Notes: a model not told the origin generated them from the sequence alone. DNA of 64,000 nt from Paraburkholderia sartisoli (GCF_900107685.1 NZ_FNRQ01000001.1:186001-250000), one strand, 5' to 3'; positions 37,196 to 47,751 are shown, counted from the first letter of the stretch. Made by a program: numbers and translations.

Positions 37196-38289
37196 TGTCC
37201 ACTCTTTCCCTTTCCGTTCCTGCTGCGTTGACCGATTTTTCCGCGCGGCTGATCGCGTGGCAGCGCGTGCATGGCCGTCACGACCTGCCGTGGCAGAACA
37301 CGCGCGATCCCTATCGCATCTGGCTCTCCGAGATCATGTTGCAGCAGACGCAGGTCTCGACGGTGATCCCGTACTACGAGCGCTTTCTTGGCCGTTTCCC
37401 GGATGTCGCCGCGCTAGCCGCCGCGCCGCTCGACGACGTGATGGCGCTGTGGGCCGGCCTCGGTTACTACTCGCGTGCGCGCAATCTGCATCGCTGCGCG
37501 CAGACGGTTGTCGAGCAGCATGGCGGCGCATTCCCCGCACCGGTCGAGGCGCTGGCGGAGTTGCCGGGCATCGGCCGCTCGACGGCGGCTGCGATTGCCT
37601 CGTTCGCGTTTGGCGCGCGCGCGACGATTCTCGACGGCAACGTGAAGCGGGTGCTTGCGCGCGTGTTCGGCGTCGAAGGATTTCCGGGCGAAAAACGGGT
37701 CGAGAACGCGATGTGGACGCTGGCTGAATCGCTGCTGCCTTCAAACGCAAACGACGATGATGTGAGCGCCTACACGCAAGGTCTGATGGATCTTGGCGCC
37801 ACGCTGTGCGTGCGCGGCAAGCCGGACTGCGTGCGCTGCCCGTTCGCCGCCGACTGCGTGGCGAACGTCACCGGACGCCAGCGCGAGTTGCCGGTTGCGC
37901 GTCCAAAGAAAGCGATTCCAACGCGGCGCACGTGGATGCTCGTGCTGCGCGACGGTAACGCGGTGATGCTGGAAAAACGTCCACCGTCGGGAATCTGGGG
38001 TGGCTTGTGGAGCCTGCCGGAAGCGTCCGGCGAAGCGGCGCTCGCCGATCGCGCGCAAGGATACGGCGCATCGGGCACCATGATGCCGCTCGCGACACTC
38101 ACGCATACGTTCACGCATTTCCGTCTGGATATCGAGCCGCGCGTCGTCGAACTGGGTAGTTTGCGGGCGACGCTCGCCAGTGTAGGCGACGACGAAACGG
38201 TCTGGGTCGCGCTGCACGAACTCGACGCGTATGGCGTGCCGGCCCCGGTTCGCAGGCTGCTCGATACGATGCAGGGATCGCTGCTTTAG
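37195..38289 (+). CDS. mutY: A/G-specific adenine DNA glycosylase
   Basis: MutY removes adenine mispaired with 8-oxoguanine, working with MutM. The 364-residue protein has LPWQNTRDPYRIWLSEIMLQQTQVSTV with the catalytic Glu, the helix-hairpin-helix LPGIGRSTAAAI, the catalytic Asp in ILDGNVKRVLAR, and the iron-sulfur cysteines in CVRGKPDCVRCPFAADC. A C-terminal NUDT-like domain for 8-oxoG recognition follows (VMLEKRPPSGIWGGLWSLPE). Overlap with mutM means the two 8-oxoG repair enzymes are made together. Confidence 0.97.
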   Translation: MSTLSLSVPAALTDFSARLIAWQRVHGRHDLPWQNTRDPYRIWLSEIMLQQTQVSTVIPYYERFLGRFPDVAALAAAPLDDVMALWAGLGYYSRARNLHRCAQTVVEQHGGAFPAPVEALAELPGIGRSTAAAIASFAFGARATILDGNVKRVLARVFGVEGFPGEKRVENAMWTLAESLLPSNANDDDVSAYTQGLMDLGATLCVRGKPDCVRCPFAADCVANVTGRQRELPVARPKKAIPTRRTWMLVLRDGNAVMLEKRPPSGIWGGLWSLPEASGEAALADRAQGYGASGTMMPLATLTHTFTHFRLDIEPRVVELGSLRATLASVGDDETVWVALHELDAYGVPAPVRRLLDTMQGSLL

Positions 38290-38299
38290 GCGCGCGATG

Positions 38300-38935
38300 C
38301 TATAGCAGTTGATGCTGCTGCATGTAGTGATGCACGACGTCGATCCGTGCGCCGGCGTCCTGTAGTTCCATCAGCTTTTGCCGCGCGCGCAACGCAATCG
38401 GCAGTACTTCTGACAGACGGTTCGATACCCACGAAGGATCGTCGAGCCGGAACGGCTCGGCGAACGGCAGGCTGTCGGCGTCGCGCTCGCGGATCGTCGC
38501 GATGATGCGCTCCAGCACTTCCGCGCAGGCGCCGAACCGCTCCAGATGCACGGTGCCTTCGAGCGGAATATCGTCGCCGATCGGCTCGGCCATGCCGACC
38601 AGCAGCCCGTCCGGTTGCGCACGGTGCGACAGCAGCCGGAAGCGCCGCGTGCCGCGCGCGCGGATCAGCAGCATGCCGAACGATTCCACATCGCATTGCT
38701 CGATTTCAGCGAGGCAGCCGATTGATTCAGGCACGGACGGCTCATCGGGCCGCGCCACTTCGCCGCCACTCTTCAGCAAACAGACGCCGAACGGCGTCTT
38801 CTCGCGAAGACACTCGCTTGCCATGTCCAGATAACGCGTCTCGAAGATTTTCAGCGGCAGCAGACCGCCGGGAAACAGCACGGTATGCAGCGGAAAAAGC
38901 GGCAGATCGGCAAGCACGGCAGGAGTAGTGGACAT
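38300..38935 (-). CDS. LON-protease substrate-binding (N-terminal) domain protein
   Basis: This 211-residue protein consists only of a Lon N-terminal-type domain: LPLFPLHTVLFPGGLLPLKIFETRYLDMASECL, a VCLLKSGGEV strand, GCLAEIEQCDVESFGMLLIRARGTRRFRLLS. It lacks the ATPase and protease domains of Lon. Members may bind substrates or partners. The start at 38935 (MSTTPAVLADLPLFPLH) is supported by the family N-terminus. It converges closely on mutY (10 bp). Confidence 0.9.
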   Translation of the reverse strand: MSTTPAVLADLPLFPLHTVLFPGGLLPLKIFETRYLDMASECLREKTPFGVCLLKSGGEVARPDEPSVPESIGCLAEIEQCDVESFGMLLIRARGTRRFRLLSHRAQPDGLLVGMAEPIGDDIPLEGTVHLERFGACAEVLERIIATIRERDADSLPFAEPFRLDDPSWVSNRLSEVLPIALRARQKLMELQDAGARIDVVHHYMQQHQLL

Positions 38936-38975
38936 TGCGCAACGCTCGAAGGTTAAGGCCGCGCGATGCGACCGG

Positions 38976-39869
38976 TTAAGCCAGTAGCTTCGAAGATTCG
39001 CCGACGTCGAGCGGCGCATCGCGGTGCCGCACAATCACATTCGATTCGCCCGAAAGACGCGCGGCGAGCGTCTCGGCGATAAACACGGAGCGATGCTGAC
39101 CGCCCGTGCAGCCAATCGCGACGGTCAGATAACTGCGGTTGTCGTCGCGGAAATGCGGCAACCACTTCGCGATGAACCCGTGGATGTCGTCGATCATCTG
39201 CGTGACGACCGGCAACGCACCCAGAAAGTCGATCACGGGCTTGTCGAGACCCGTGAGCGGACGCAGTTCGCGGTCGTAGTAAGGATTTGGCAGCATGCGC
39301 ACGTCGAAGACGAAATCGGCATCGAGCGGCACGCCGCGTTTGAAACCGAACGATTCGAACATCAGCGTGAGGCCCGCGCGTTCCTGCTCGATGAAGCGCT
39401 TGACCCACGCGCGCAGCACGTTCGCGCGCAGATTGCTGGTGTCGATCTGATGGCCGAACTCGGCGAGATTCGCGACGAGTTCCCGTTCGTTTTCAATGGC
39501 TTCTTCGAGCGAACGCAACACGCCAACGTTTGCATCGTGCGACGGCGAACCCGACAGCGGATGACGCCGCCGTGTCTCGGAAAAGCGCTGGATCAGCGAT
39601 TGCGTGCTCGCGTTCAGAAACAGCACGCGCACGTCGTGTTCACGCGCGAGGTCACGGATCATCTCGGGCATTTCGTCGAGCGAGGCGCTGGAGCGCGCGT
39701 CGATCGCGACGGCGAGCCGTTCGTGGCCGTGCTCGCCGAGGTAGGCGGCGAGCGGCGGCAGGAAGCGCGGCGGCAGGTTGTCGACGCAGTAGTACCCCGC
39801 GTCTTCGACCGCGTTCAGTGCGACAGACTTGCCGGAGCCGGAAATGCCGGTGATCAGGATAATGCGCAT
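38976..39869 (-). CDS. rapZ: RNase adapter protein RapZ
   Basis: RapZ is a P-loop protein which in enterobacteria guides RNase E to the GlmZ small RNA and so controls glucosamine-6-P synthesis. The 297-residue protein has Walker [16 protein letters not shown] and the C-terminal [20 protein letters not shown] that forms the RNA-binding/UDP-GlcNAc-sensing part. It follows hprK in the rpoN cluster. Whether a GlmZ-like RNA exists in this organism cannot be told here. Confidence 0.96.
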   Translation of the reverse strand: MRIILITGISGSGKSVALNAVEDAGYYCVDNLPPRFLPPLAAYLGEHGHERLAVAIDARSSASLDEMPEMIRDLAREHDVRVLFLNASTQSLIQRFSETRRRHPLSGSPSHDANVGVLRSLEEAIENERELVANLAEFGHQIDTSNLRANVLRAWVKRFIEQERAGLTLMFESFGFKRGVPLDADFVFDVRMLPNPYYDRELRPLTGLDKPVIDFLGALPVVTQMIDDIHGFIAKWLPHFRDDNRSYLTVAIGCTGGQHRSVFIAETLAARLSGESNVIVRHRDAPLDVGESSKLLA

Positions 39870-39960
39870 GAGGTCGTGAAATCCGTTCGTTTCATCATAG
39901 CATCGCGCCCCGCGTGCCGGTGACGCGATGCCCTGACGTGCCGGGAGGCGCGCACGCCGG

Positions 39961-40929
39961 CTAGATCAGCTTGCCGGGAAACTGGCTGTCCGGATCCTGC
40001 ATCGCGAGACGCTGGCGGTCCATGAAGTCGCGCAGCGTGTCGATGCCGCGCAATTGCAGGATCGTGTTGCGCACGGCCGCTTCGACCAGCACCGCGAGGT
40101 TGCGGCCGGCGGCCACCTGAATGGTGACCTTGCTGATGGGCAGGCCCAGCACGTCGACGGTCTGGCTTTCGAGCGGCAGACGCTGGAACTCGCCATCCGG
40201 CCGGCGCACCAGCTGGACGATCAGTTTCAGCTTCATTTTCCGGCGCACGGCGGTTTCACCGAAAATCGTCTTGATGTCGAGCAGGCCCAGGCCGCGCACC
40301 TCGAGCAGGTTCTGCAGCAGCGGCGGGCAGCGGCCTTCGACAAAGTCGGGCCCGAGCCGCACGAAATCCACCGCGTCGTCAGCAACGAGGCCGTGGCCAC
40401 GGCTGATCAGTTCCAGGCCGAGTTCGCTTTTACCAAGACCGGAGTCGCCCGTCAGCAGCACGCCCATGCCGAGGATGTCGAGGAACACGCCGTGCAGCGT
40501 GGCGCGCGGCGCCAGAATGCGCGACATATAGAGCCGCAGGCTGTCGATGACAGCCGCGGCCGACATCGGCGTGGTGAAGAGCGGCGTGGACGAGCGCGTA
40601 CAGCGCAGCACCAGTTCCGGCGGCGCGGCAACGCCACCCGCGACGACGAGGAACGGCGGCTCGAGCGCGATCAGCTCGGCCATGTGACGCGAGCGGCTCT
40701 CGTCGGCCTGGCGCTGGTAATACTCGACTTCGGCGTCGCCCAGCACCTGGATCCGGTTCGGGTGAATCAGGTTCAAGTGGCCGACGAGGTCGGCGCTGGA
40801 GGTGGCGTACGCAACCGTTTCCGCCGAAAACCCGCGCTCCCAGCCTTCATGCCCGGTCAGCCAGCTGAGTTTCAGCACGGCGGCGTTGTCGTCGAAAATG
40901 CTCTGGGCGTTGATGCTGGACGTATCCAT
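39961..40929 (-). CDS. hprK: HPr kinase/phosphorylase
   Basis: HprK phosphorylates and dephosphorylates a regulatory serine of HPr-type proteins. The 322-residue protein has Walker A in [34 protein letters not shown], the signature [32 protein letters not shown], and an N-terminal DRTGG-like regulatory domain. It lies between ptsN and rapZ. In betaproteobacteria this enzyme is part of the nitrogen-PTS network rather than carbon catabolite control. Confidence 0.97.
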   Translation of the reverse strand: MDTSSINAQSIFDDNAAVLKLSWLTGHEGWERGFSAETVAYATSSADLVGHLNLIHPNRIQVLGDAEVEYYQRQADESRSRHMAELIALEPPFLVVAGGVAAPPELVLRCTRSSTPLFTTPMSAAAVIDSLRLYMSRILAPRATLHGVFLDILGMGVLLTGDSGLGKSELGLELISRGHGLVADDAVDFVRLGPDFVEGRCPPLLQNLLEVRGLGLLDIKTIFGETAVRRKMKLKLIVQLVRRPDGEFQRLPLESQTVDVLGLPISKVTIQVAAGRNLAVLVEAAVRNTILQLRGIDTLRDFMDRQRLAMQDPDSQFPGKLI

Positions 40930-41075
40930 GAGTCCGTGACTCCGTTATGGGCCGCTGGCCCGCGCGTCTGGCCCTGGCTGGCCTGTGTGTATCGCGGCCG
41001 GTCCGGCCGGCGTGAGCCGGGCCGGTTCGGGTGCTGTTGCCGGACCTGTATCTGGCGAGCTTCGCCTTCAATACA

Positions 41076-41531
41076 TCAAGGTTGCCACTGAGTGAGCAGG
41101 CGATGCAACGCCTCGCGGTCTTCTTCCGTGTGCAGCCGCTCGCGTGCTTCGCGATCGGACAGCAACTGCGCGATTTCCGACAGGATTTCCAGGTGCTGCT
41201 GGGTGGCCTGTTCCGGCACGAGCAGGAAGATCAGCAGCGACACCGGCTGACCGTCGGGGGATTCGAAGGGAATAGGGTCGGCGAGACGCACGAACGCGGC
41301 GAGCGGATGCTTCAGGCCCTTGATCCGGCCGTGAGGAATCGCAACGCCTTCGCCGAGCCCTGTTGACCCGAGGCGCTCGCGCGCAAACAGATTGTCGGTG
41401 ACCGTGCTGCGGGCGATGCCGTTCTGGTTCTCGAAGATCAGGCCGGCCTGTTCGAAGACACGCTTTTTGCTGGTAACGGCAAGACCGACGACGACATTGT
41501 CGAGGGGAAGATATTTGGCTAGACGATTCAT
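41076..41531 (-). CDS. ptsN: PTS EIIA(Ntr) nitrogen-regulatory protein
   Basis: PtsN is the terminal acceptor of the regulatory PTS(Ntr) phosphorelay, influencing potassium transport, nitrogen and stress responses. The 151-residue protein begins MNRLAKYLPLDNVVVGL and carries the phosphorylated His in GEGVAIPHGRIKGLKHPLAAFVRL. The start at 41531 is supported by that N-terminus; the frame extends to 41606 with an unlike sequence. It leads a ptsN-hprK-rapZ transcript. Confidence 0.95.
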   Translation of the reverse strand: MNRLAKYLPLDNVVVGLAVTSKKRVFEQAGLIFENQNGIARSTVTDNLFARERLGSTGLGEGVAIPHGRIKGLKHPLAAFVRLADPIPFESPDGQPVSLLIFLLVPEQATQQHLEILSEIAQLLSDREARERLHTEEDREALHRLLTQWQP

Positions 41532-41861
41532 GTTGGCAGGCGGAAACGTGGCCTGGATTCTCCTCGCCGTAGCGTTTGGGTGGCGTTCCATGTTCAACAG
41601 GCACACACGGCGATATGGCGATAGACGGTGGAGACCGAAAGCGCAGGACTACCGCTGATTGACCCCGATAGTAACCGGAACATTATAGAACAGGGTGATC
41701 ACGGATGGTGCGGCGCGCCATCGATGAAAAGCGGGGTTTTCCGCGGCGGATTCGCCGGGTGAGGGTGTGTGGTGCGGACGGGTGGGGCGTCCAACGAAAA
41801 ACCGCCCGTAATCGGGCGGTCTGGCGGAAATGCCTGAAGGAACGCTTCTGGTGATGGACCC
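41532..41861. other. Intergenic region between hpf and ptsN
   Basis: A 330-bp region with the hpf terminator at 41797-41820. The remaining 210 bp upstream of ptsN presumably hold its promoter, but I see no clear consensus hexamers. No gene is supported. Confidence 0.55.
41797..41820 (-). terminator. Terminator of rpoN-hpf
   Basis: ACCGCCCG (41801-41808) and CGGGCGGT (41813-41820) form a perfect 8-bp stem with a 4-nt loop. On the minus strand it is followed by five T. It separates rpoN-hpf from ptsN-hprK-rapZ. Confidence 0.9.
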
Positions 41862-42221
41862 TTATTGCGGCGGCACTTCGATTTGCGGTGCCAGCGGCTG
41901 ATATTTGATCGCTTCGTGCTGATGGCCCTGGAGGCGATCCTTGTGACGAATGACTTGCCTGTCCAGCTTGTCGATCATCAGGTCGATTGCGGCGTACAGG
42001 TCGCCATCCGCGCTTTCGACAAATAAGTCCTTGCCCTTCACATGCAGGTTGATTTCAACCTTTTGCCGCTTTTCCTTTTCCTTGTGGTTGTCGACCGAGA
42101 GGACCACACTGCCATCGATTACCTGATCGAAATGTCTTAGCACCTTATCCAGTTTGGAGATCACGTATTCGCGCAACGCAGGCGTTACTTCGAGATGGTG
42201 TCCACTGATCTTCAGATTCAT
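41862..42221 (-). CDS. hpf: Ribosome hibernation promoting factor (HPF/YhbH)
   Basis: HPF binds the 30S decoding site and helps form inactive 100S ribosomes in stationary phase. The 119-residue protein has the S30AE domain: [74 protein letters not shown]. It is the short form, lacking the long C-terminal dimerisation domain. The start at 42221 is set by homology; the open frame extends upstream without resemblance. Follows rpoN. Confidence 0.95.
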   Translation of the reverse strand: MNLKISGHHLEVTPALREYVISKLDKVLRHFDQVIDGSVVLSVDNHKEKEKRQKVEINLHVKGKDLFVESADGDLYAAIDLMIDKLDRQVIRHKDRLQGHQHEAIKYQPLAPQIEVPPQ

Positions 42222-42393
42222 AGTGCTTCTCCATGCTAGTGGCCGCCTTGACGTGCATGCCCAGCAAGCGCCGGTCGAACTGTCGGCTCGCCTTCCAGTC
42301 TTCCCCTGTGACTGGCTGTTGACGGGTCGCATCGGCCAGCCTTGTCGCCCATCGCGCCGCGGCCGGTAAATGCCGGCCACAGTATGCGACCGG

Positions 42394-43908
42394 CTACAGA
42401 GACTTGCGCAGGTTCACCGCGGGGATTCTCAGGGCTTCACGGTACTTCGCGACGGTTCGCCGCGCCACGACAAAGCCCTGTTCCGCCAGCAGTTCGGCTA
42501 TGCGGCTGTCTGAAAGAGGAGATTTCGGCTCTTCTGCTCCTATCAGTTGCTTGATGAGTGCGCGAATAGCCGTTGATGAGGCTGCGCCACCCGTGTCAGT
42601 GGAAACGTGCGATCCAAAGAAGTACTTAAATTCAAGCGTCCCGAAGGGCGTGAGCATGTACTTGCCCGTTGTCACACGCGAGACAGTCGACTCGTGTAGT
42701 CCCAGCGTATCAGCAATTTCCCGCAAAACCAAGGGGCGCATGGCAATTTCGCCATGCACAAAAAAGCTCTTCTGACGCTCGACAATCGCCTGTGCAACCC
42801 GAAGGATCGTCTCGAATCTCTGCTGGATATTCTTGATCAGCCAGCGCGCTTCCTGGAGTTGCTGGCGCAACGAACCGCTCCCCGGATCGCCCCTGCTATT
42901 GCGAAGAATGTTTGCATAAAGGTGGTTTATGCGCAGTTTGGGGACCACTTCCGGGTTCAGCTCCGCAATCCATCCCTGGGCCGTGCGCTTCACCATGATG
43001 TCCGGCACGACGTAGTCCGCTTCCGCCTTGCCATACGCGGCGCCTGGGAACGGTTCGAGTGAGCGGATGAGCGCGTGTGCGTCGCGCAGTTCGTCGTCGT
43101 TGGCCTTCAGGTGCTTGCGCAGACGCGTGAAATCACGCGCCGCGAGCAGTTCCAGATGGTGGGCGACGATGTCGAGTGCAAGCGTGCGCGTGGGCGACGA
43201 TTCGAGCCGCAGAAGTTGCAGCTTCAGACATTCGGATGCCGAACGTGCGCCGACCCCCGCCGGATCGAAGCTGTGCAGCAGCGCAAGCGCCGCGTTCAGC
43301 TCGTCGAGATCGACTTCGAGTTCGTCGGGCAGGTCGGCGATCACTTCTTCGAGCGTGGCGGTCAGGTAGCCGTCGTCGTCGAGCGATTCGATCAGGAAGG
43401 TGATGAGCGCGCGGTCACGTTGACCCGCCTGCGTGACGCGCAGCTGCGCGCCCAGATGGTCGCGCAGGCTCGTGCTCGATTCGTGGATCTGCAATGGTGG
43501 CAGATCGTCGTCGTCCGAAGCGCTACCCGAGCGGCCGTAGTCGTCCAGATTCCACTGGCTCGAGTCGCCATTGCTGTCGGACGAGAGGCCGTTGTATTCA
43601 TCGACGCCCCGCGGCTCGCCGTTCTCCGCGCGCTCGGAGGTAGAGGACGAAGACGAGCTCGTGCTGCCCATCTGCTCCTGCGGGGGCGCGTTGCCCGGCG
43701 CCTGCGTGATCAGCGAACCGTCCGCTGCGACACGCAGCGGACTCGCGATCCAGTCGTCCTCGTTTTCGAGCAGCGGATTCTGGGAGATCGCCATCGAGAC
43801 TTCCTGCTGCAACTCAAGCGTAGACAACTGCAGCAGCCGGATGGACTGCTGAAGTTGTGGGGTCAGCGCAAGATGCTGCGACAGGCGGAGTTGGAGGCTG
43901 GCTTTCAT
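42394..43908 (-). CDS. rpoN: RNA polymerase sigma-54 factor
   Basis: RpoN directs transcription from -24/-12 promoters with enhancer-binding activators. The 504-residue protein has the Gln-rich region I ([37 protein letters not shown]), an acidic/Ser-rich region II, the core-binding domain, the helix-turn-helix [21 protein letters not shown] and the RpoN box [13 protein letters not shown]. The downstream hpf, ptsN, hprK and rapZ genes are its classic companions. Confidence 0.98.
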   Translation of the reverse strand: MKASLQLRLSQHLALTPQLQQSIRLLQLSTLELQQEVSMAISQNPLLENEDDWIASPLRVAADGSLITQAPGNAPPQEQMGSTSSSSSSTSERAENGEPRGVDEYNGLSSDSNGDSSQWNLDDYGRSGSASDDDDLPPLQIHESSTSLRDHLGAQLRVTQAGQRDRALITFLIESLDDDGYLTATLEEVIADLPDELEVDLDELNAALALLHSFDPAGVGARSASECLKLQLLRLESSPTRTLALDIVAHHLELLAARDFTRLRKHLKANDDELRDAHALIRSLEPFPGAAYGKAEADYVVPDIMVKRTAQGWIAELNPEVVPKLRINHLYANILRNSRGDPGSGSLRQQLQEARWLIKNIQQRFETILRVAQAIVERQKSFFVHGEIAMRPLVLREIADTLGLHESTVSRVTTGKYMLTPFGTLEFKYFFGSHVSTDTGGAASSTAIRALIKQLIGAEEPKSPLSDSRIAELLAEQGFVVARRTVAKYREALRIPAVNLRKSL

Positions 43909-44058
43909 GGCAGGTTGAGATTCATTGTAGAGAGTTTGCCACGAGCGCGATACCTTGCAACAGTCACAAAAATGCCCGTTGCGTGGATTCGATGTTGGTG
44001 GGTGCGTTTGAAGCGCCCCGCCAGCGTGTCCCGGATGTCCAGGAGCGAGGGTGTACTG

Positions 44059-44100
44059 GCCTCGCGGACGGCATGAAACCGGAATTGCCGTCCGCGAGGC
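44059..44100. repeat. Perfect 14-bp inverted repeat between rpoN and lptB
   Basis: GCCTCGCGGACGGC (44059-44072) and its exact complement (44087-44100) flank a 14-nt loop, 6 bp from the lptB stop. No T-run follows on the minus strand, so it could be a Rho-independent-like terminator without a tail, an RNA-stabilising hairpin, or a protein site. Confidence 0.75.
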
Positions 44101-44106
44101 CGTCGA

Positions 44107-44889
44107 TTACATGCGGAAATGCTCGCCCAGGTAGACGCGCCGCACGTTTTCGTTTTCGATGATTTCGCCGGGTGCGCCGGCCGCTAGCACGCTACCGTCG
44201 CTGATAATGTACGCGTGGTCACAGATGCCGAGCGTTTCGCGCACATTGTGGTCGGTGATCAGCACACCGATGTTGCGCTGCTTCAGGAACTTCACGATCT
44301 TCTGGATTTCCAGCACCGCGATCGGGTCCACGCCGGCGAACGGTTCGTCGAGCAGAATGAAGCTCGGATTGGTCGCGAGCGCACGCGCGATTTCAACGCG
44401 CCGGCGCTCGCCGCCCGACAGCGACAGCGCCGGATTCTCGCGCAGATGCGCAATCTGCAACTCGTCGAGCAATGCTTCCGTGCGTGCGGAAATCGCGTCT
44501 TTCGTGAGGAGCTTGCCGTCGTCGTCGTGTTGCAGTTCGAGCACCGCGCGGATGTTTTCCTCGACGGTGAGCTTGCGGAACACGGACGCTTCCTGCGGCA
44601 GATACGACAGTCCGAGCGACGCGCGTTTGTGGATCGGCAGCAGGCTGATCGACCTGCCGTCGAGATCGATTGCGCCAGCGTCGAGCGGCACGAGACCGAC
44701 GATCATGTAGAACGACGTGGTCTTGCCGGCGCCGTTCGGGCCGAGCAGACCGACCACTTCTCCGCTCTTCACCTCGAGCGACACGTCCTTCACGACCGTG
44801 CGCGAGCCGTAGCGTTTCTTCAGGTTGCGCACGGAAAGCGAACTGCTGGTGCCGGCTGGCTTGCGATTGGGCAGGGCGGGTGCGCTCAC
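44107..44889 (-). CDS. lptB: LPS export ABC transporter ATP-binding protein LptB
   Basis: LptB powers the LptBFGC transporter that moves lipopolysaccharide out of the inner membrane. The 260-residue ABC protein has Walker [19 protein letters not shown], the [15 protein letters not shown] signature and Walker [17 protein letters not shown], with the H-loop in [11 protein letters not shown]. It overlaps lptA by 4 nt. Confidence 0.97.
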   Translation of the reverse strand: MSAPALPNRKPAGTSSSLSVRNLKKRYGSRTVVKDVSLEVKSGEVVGLLGPNGAGKTTSFYMIVGLVPLDAGAIDLDGRSISLLPIHKRASLGLSYLPQEASVFRKLTVEENIRAVLELQHDDDGKLLTKDAISARTEALLDELQIAHLRENPALSLSGGERRRVEIARALATNPSFILLDEPFAGVDPIAVLEIQKIVKFLKQRNIGVLITDHNVRETLGICDHAYIISDGSVLAAGAPGEIIENENVRRVYLGEHFRM

Positions 44890-45581
44890 GGCTTCGTTAC
44901 TCCCTGGCCCTGGGCTTGACCCTGCGCCGGCAGCTGCGTGGACGGCACGAGCGTGGCCGATGCGCCGTTCAGCGGCGCGGGGCCACCGTTACGCGGCGCG
45001 AGCATCGCGCGGACGCGGCCCGTCGGATTGCCCGGACCCGCGACGTCCTTGCCGGCCTTCGCCGTATAGAAATCGTTCTGGCCGTCGTACGTGATCACGC
45101 TGCCATGCACTTCGTCCATCAGCGTCGTCAGGCCCTGCAGGCGGCGCACGGTGGCACGGGTGGTCAGCGTGGTCAGGTCCTGTTTGCCGTCGTAGTCGAT
45201 ACGTTCCGCATCGCCTTCGACGTATTCGTCGACGCCTTCGCGCTTCTGGCGGAAGTACGAGAGGTTCTTGCCGGTCGACGTGCCCGTCGCGTACTGATAG
45301 CCCTGCGGGTCCTGATGCACCTCGACGCGGTCCGCCTTGATGACGATCGTGCCTTTCGTGGCCACGACGTGGCCCGTGAAAATGTTGACCTGTTTCAGGT
45401 CGTCGTAAGTCATGTTGTCCGCTTCGATATTCAGCGGTTTGTCCTTGTCGGCACGCTCGGCGTGCGCAACCGGCGCGAAGCCGGCGAGCGGCAACGCGAC
45501 GAGCAGCGCGGCGAGCGCGGCACGGTACACGGACCACGCGTGGGCGCGGCCGGTATCAGGACGAGGGAACGATTCGTTCAT
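44886..45581 (-). CDS. lptA: LPS transport periplasmic protein LptA
   Basis: LptA forms the periplasmic bridge carrying LPS from LptC to LptD. The 231-residue protein has a signal segment ([18 protein letters not shown]) and the OstA-like beta-jellyroll: [40 protein letters not shown]. The C-terminus is Pro/Gln/Ala-rich. It lies between lptC and lptB in one transcript. Confidence 0.94.
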   Translation of the reverse strand: MNESFPRPDTGRAHAWSVYRAALAALLVALPLAGFAPVAHAERADKDKPLNIEADNMTYDDLKQVNIFTGHVVATKGTIVIKADRVEVHQDPQGYQYATGTSTGKNLSYFRQKREGVDEYVEGDAERIDYDGKQDLTTLTTRATVRRLQGLTTLMDEVHGSVITYDGQNDFYTAKAGKDVAGPGNPTGRVRAMLAPRNGGPAPLNGASATLVPSTQLPAQGQAQGQGVTKP

Positions 45582-45602
45582 GCAGTCACGCCTGGAATGG
45601 AT

Positions 45603-46208
45603 TTACCCGGGTTGCCGGGGAGAGCCGGCGCTATCGGACGCGGCGATGGCGCCGCGCACGTTGCCGAACAGTTGCATAACCCGGGTGACGTTGTTGTAGT
45701 TCATGCCGCTGGCCGTCATGACAGACGGACCGCGTTGAAGTTTAACCGGCTTTTCGGTCTCGATGACATCGTCGTTCACCAGCACGCGGAAATGCTCGGA
45801 ATCGGCCTGCATGGCCGGGTCGCCGTAGCCCGCGGCGCGCAGGATCCGCGCATTGTCGTACAGGTTGACGATCGATGCATCGCCGTTCACCGTGCCGCGA
45901 TCGCCCGTTGCCGTGACGATCGGCTTGCCCGGCTGGAACGCGCGGATCGCAGGTTTGGTCAGGTCGCTGTCTTCGTCGTCCTCGTAATGGACCATGTGCG
46001 CCGCGGTCAGGCGGTATTGCGTGGCGCCCGACTGGTCGAGTTCGGAGACGGAGAAGTTGTCGGCGAAATAGTCGGGCGTGTGCGCCTTCTTGTGCGGCGC
46101 GCCCTCGTTGGGCGGCGGCAGCGTGGCCTGCAGCAGCCACCACGTGATACCGGCGAGCGCCGCCATCGCGACGAGCGGAATCAGCGAAGTCAGGCGGAAC
46201 TGGTTCAT
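45603..46208 (-). CDS. lptC: LPS export protein LptC
   Basis: LptC is an inner-membrane protein that receives LPS from LptFG and passes it to LptA. The 201-residue protein has one N-terminal helix (residues 10-28: PLVAMAALAGITWWLLQ) and a periplasmic YrbK/LptC jellyroll with DYFADNFSVSELDQSGATQYRLTAAHMVHYEDDEDSDLTKP. It overlaps kdsC by 4 nt. Confidence 0.93.
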   Translation of the reverse strand: MNQFRLTSLIPLVAMAALAGITWWLLQATLPPPNEGAPHKKAHTPDYFADNFSVSELDQSGATQYRLTAAHMVHYEDDEDSDLTKPAIRAFQPGKPIVTATGDRGTVNGDASIVNLYDNARILRAAGYGDPAMQADSEHFRVLVNDDVIETEKPVKLQRGPSVMTASGMNYNNVTRVMQLFGNVRGAIAASDSAGSPRQPG

Positions 46209-46768
46209 CCGACGAGGCCCTGCTGGTCGCCGCCGCCGCAGGCTGCCGCGAGCAGTGCGTCATACTTGTGCTGTGCGCGCAGCAGCGTGTCGCAGACTTC
46301 ACGCACCGCGCCGTGGCCGCCGCGCGCCTCGGAGACCCAGTGGGCGCGCGCGATCACTTCCGGATGCGAATTCGCCGGCGCGGCGGCGAAGCCGACCTTC
46401 AGCATCACCGCGAGATCGACCCAGTCGTCGCCCATGTAGCCGCATTCCCCGGCGCTCAGGCCGGTTTCCTTCAGCAGTTCGGCGAACGCTTCAGGCTTGT
46501 TTTCGATGCCCTGATACAGGTGCGTGATCTTCAGTTCCTTCGCGCGCACGGCGACGATGCCCGATTTGCGGCCCGTGATGATGGCCGTGTCGATGCCCGC
46601 CTGGCGAAGCAGTTTCGCGCCGTGGCCGTCCATCGAATGGAACGCCTTCATCGTGTCGCCTTCGGCGGTAAACATCAGACCACCGTCGGTCAGCACGCCG
46701 TCGACGTCGAAGATCATCAGCTTCACGCGGCTCGCGCGTTCAGTGGCGGTAAGCGGGGCGGCGGCCAT
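46205..46768 (-). CDS. kdsC: 3-deoxy-D-manno-octulosonate 8-phosphate phosphatase
   Basis: KdsC, a HAD-superfamily phosphatase, releases KDO from KDO-8-P. The 187-residue protein has motif I MIFDVDGVLTDGGLMF with the nucleophile Asp, motif II AIITGRKSGIV, and motif IV CGYMGDDWVDLAVMLKVG. It lies between kdsD and lptC with start and stop overlaps, so KDO synthesis and LPS export are co-expressed. Confidence 0.95.
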   Translation of the reverse strand: MAAAPLTATERASRVKLMIFDVDGVLTDGGLMFTAEGDTMKAFHSMDGHGAKLLRQAGIDTAIITGRKSGIVAVRAKELKITHLYQGIENKPEAFAELLKETGLSAGECGYMGDDWVDLAVMLKVGFAAAPANSHPEVIARAHWVSEARGGHGAVREVCDTLLRAQHKYDALLAAACGGGDQQGLVG

Positions 46769-47751
46769 CAGATCACCTTCTTGGAGAACAGGTCGTGCAT
46801 GTTGAGCGCGCCGATGAGCTTGCCGGATTCATCGACAACCAGCATCTGGTTGATCCGGTGCCGCTCCATCAGTTCCACGGCTTCGACGGCCAGGTGGTCG
46901 GGGCCGATCATGCGCGGGCCCTTCGTCATCACGTCCGCGATCGGCAGTTCGCGGAAGTCGCCCGCACGTTCGAGCACGCGCCGCAGGTCGCCATCGGTGA
47001 AAATGCCCTCGACGTGATCGTTCGAATCGACGATCGCCGTCATGCCCATGCGCTTTGCCGTGAGCTGCATCAGCGCTTCGCGCAGCGTGGCGTTGTCAGG
47101 TACCTTCGGGATTTCGCTGCCGGTGCGCATGACGTCGCGCACGTAGGTGAGCAGGCGCCGGCCGAGCGCGCCGCCCGGATGCGAGCGCGCGAAGTCGTCG
47201 GCGCCGAAGCCGCGCGCGTCGAGCACGGCCACCGCGAGCGCGTCGCCGAGCGCGAGCGCGGCCGTGGTGCTGGCTGTGGGCGCGAGATTCATCGGGCAGG
47301 CTTCTTTCGAGACGCCGGCGTTCAGATGGACGTCCGCGAGCTTGGCGAGCGTCGAGGCCGGCTTGCCGGTGATGGCAATCAGCCTGGCGCCGAGACGCTT
47401 GATGAGCGGCAGGATCGAGACGAGTTCTTCGGATTCGCCCGAATTCGACATCGCGATGAAGACGTCCTCGGCGGTGACCATGCCGAGGTCGCCATGGCTC
47501 GCTTCGGCCGGATGCACGAAAAACGCCGGCGAGCCGGTGCTCGCGAGCGTCGCGGCCAGCTTGCGGGCCACGTGGCCGGATTTGCCGATGCCGGAAACGA
47601 CGACGCGTCCACGGCAACTGAGGATAAAGTCGATCGCCTCGACAAAACCATCGTCGAGTTGATCGCGAAGGGCGCGCACGGCGTCCGCTTCGATGTCGAG
47701 CACGTCGCGAGCGAGCGCGAGCGCCCGATCGCCATTGATTTTCGCTATCAT
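46768..47751 (-). CDS. kdsD: Arabinose-5-phosphate isomerase (KpsF/GutQ family)
   Basis: KdsD converts ribulose-5-P to arabinose-5-P, the first step of KDO synthesis. The 327-residue protein has a SIS domain (VVVSGIGKSGHVARKLAATLASTGSPAFFVHPAEASHGDLGMV) and two CBS domains (VMRTGSEIPKVPDNATLREALMQLTAKRMGMTAIVD; MTKGPRMIGPDHLAVEAVELMERHRINQMLVVDESGKLIGAL). The start at 47751 is preferred over an extension to 47817. Divergent from the CPA2 antiporter gene. Confidence 0.95.
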   Translation of the reverse strand: MIAKINGDRALALARDVLDIEADAVRALRDQLDDGFVEAIDFILSCRGRVVVSGIGKSGHVARKLAATLASTGSPAFFVHPAEASHGDLGMVTAEDVFIAMSNSGESEELVSILPLIKRLGARLIAITGKPASTLAKLADVHLNAGVSKEACPMNLAPTASTTAALALGDALAVAVLDARGFGADDFARSHPGGALGRRLLTYVRDVMRTGSEIPKVPDNATLREALMQLTAKRMGMTAIVDSNDHVEGIFTDGDLRRVLERAGDFRELPIADVMTKGPRMIGPDHLAVEAVELMERHRINQMLVVDESGKLIGALNMHDLFSKKVI

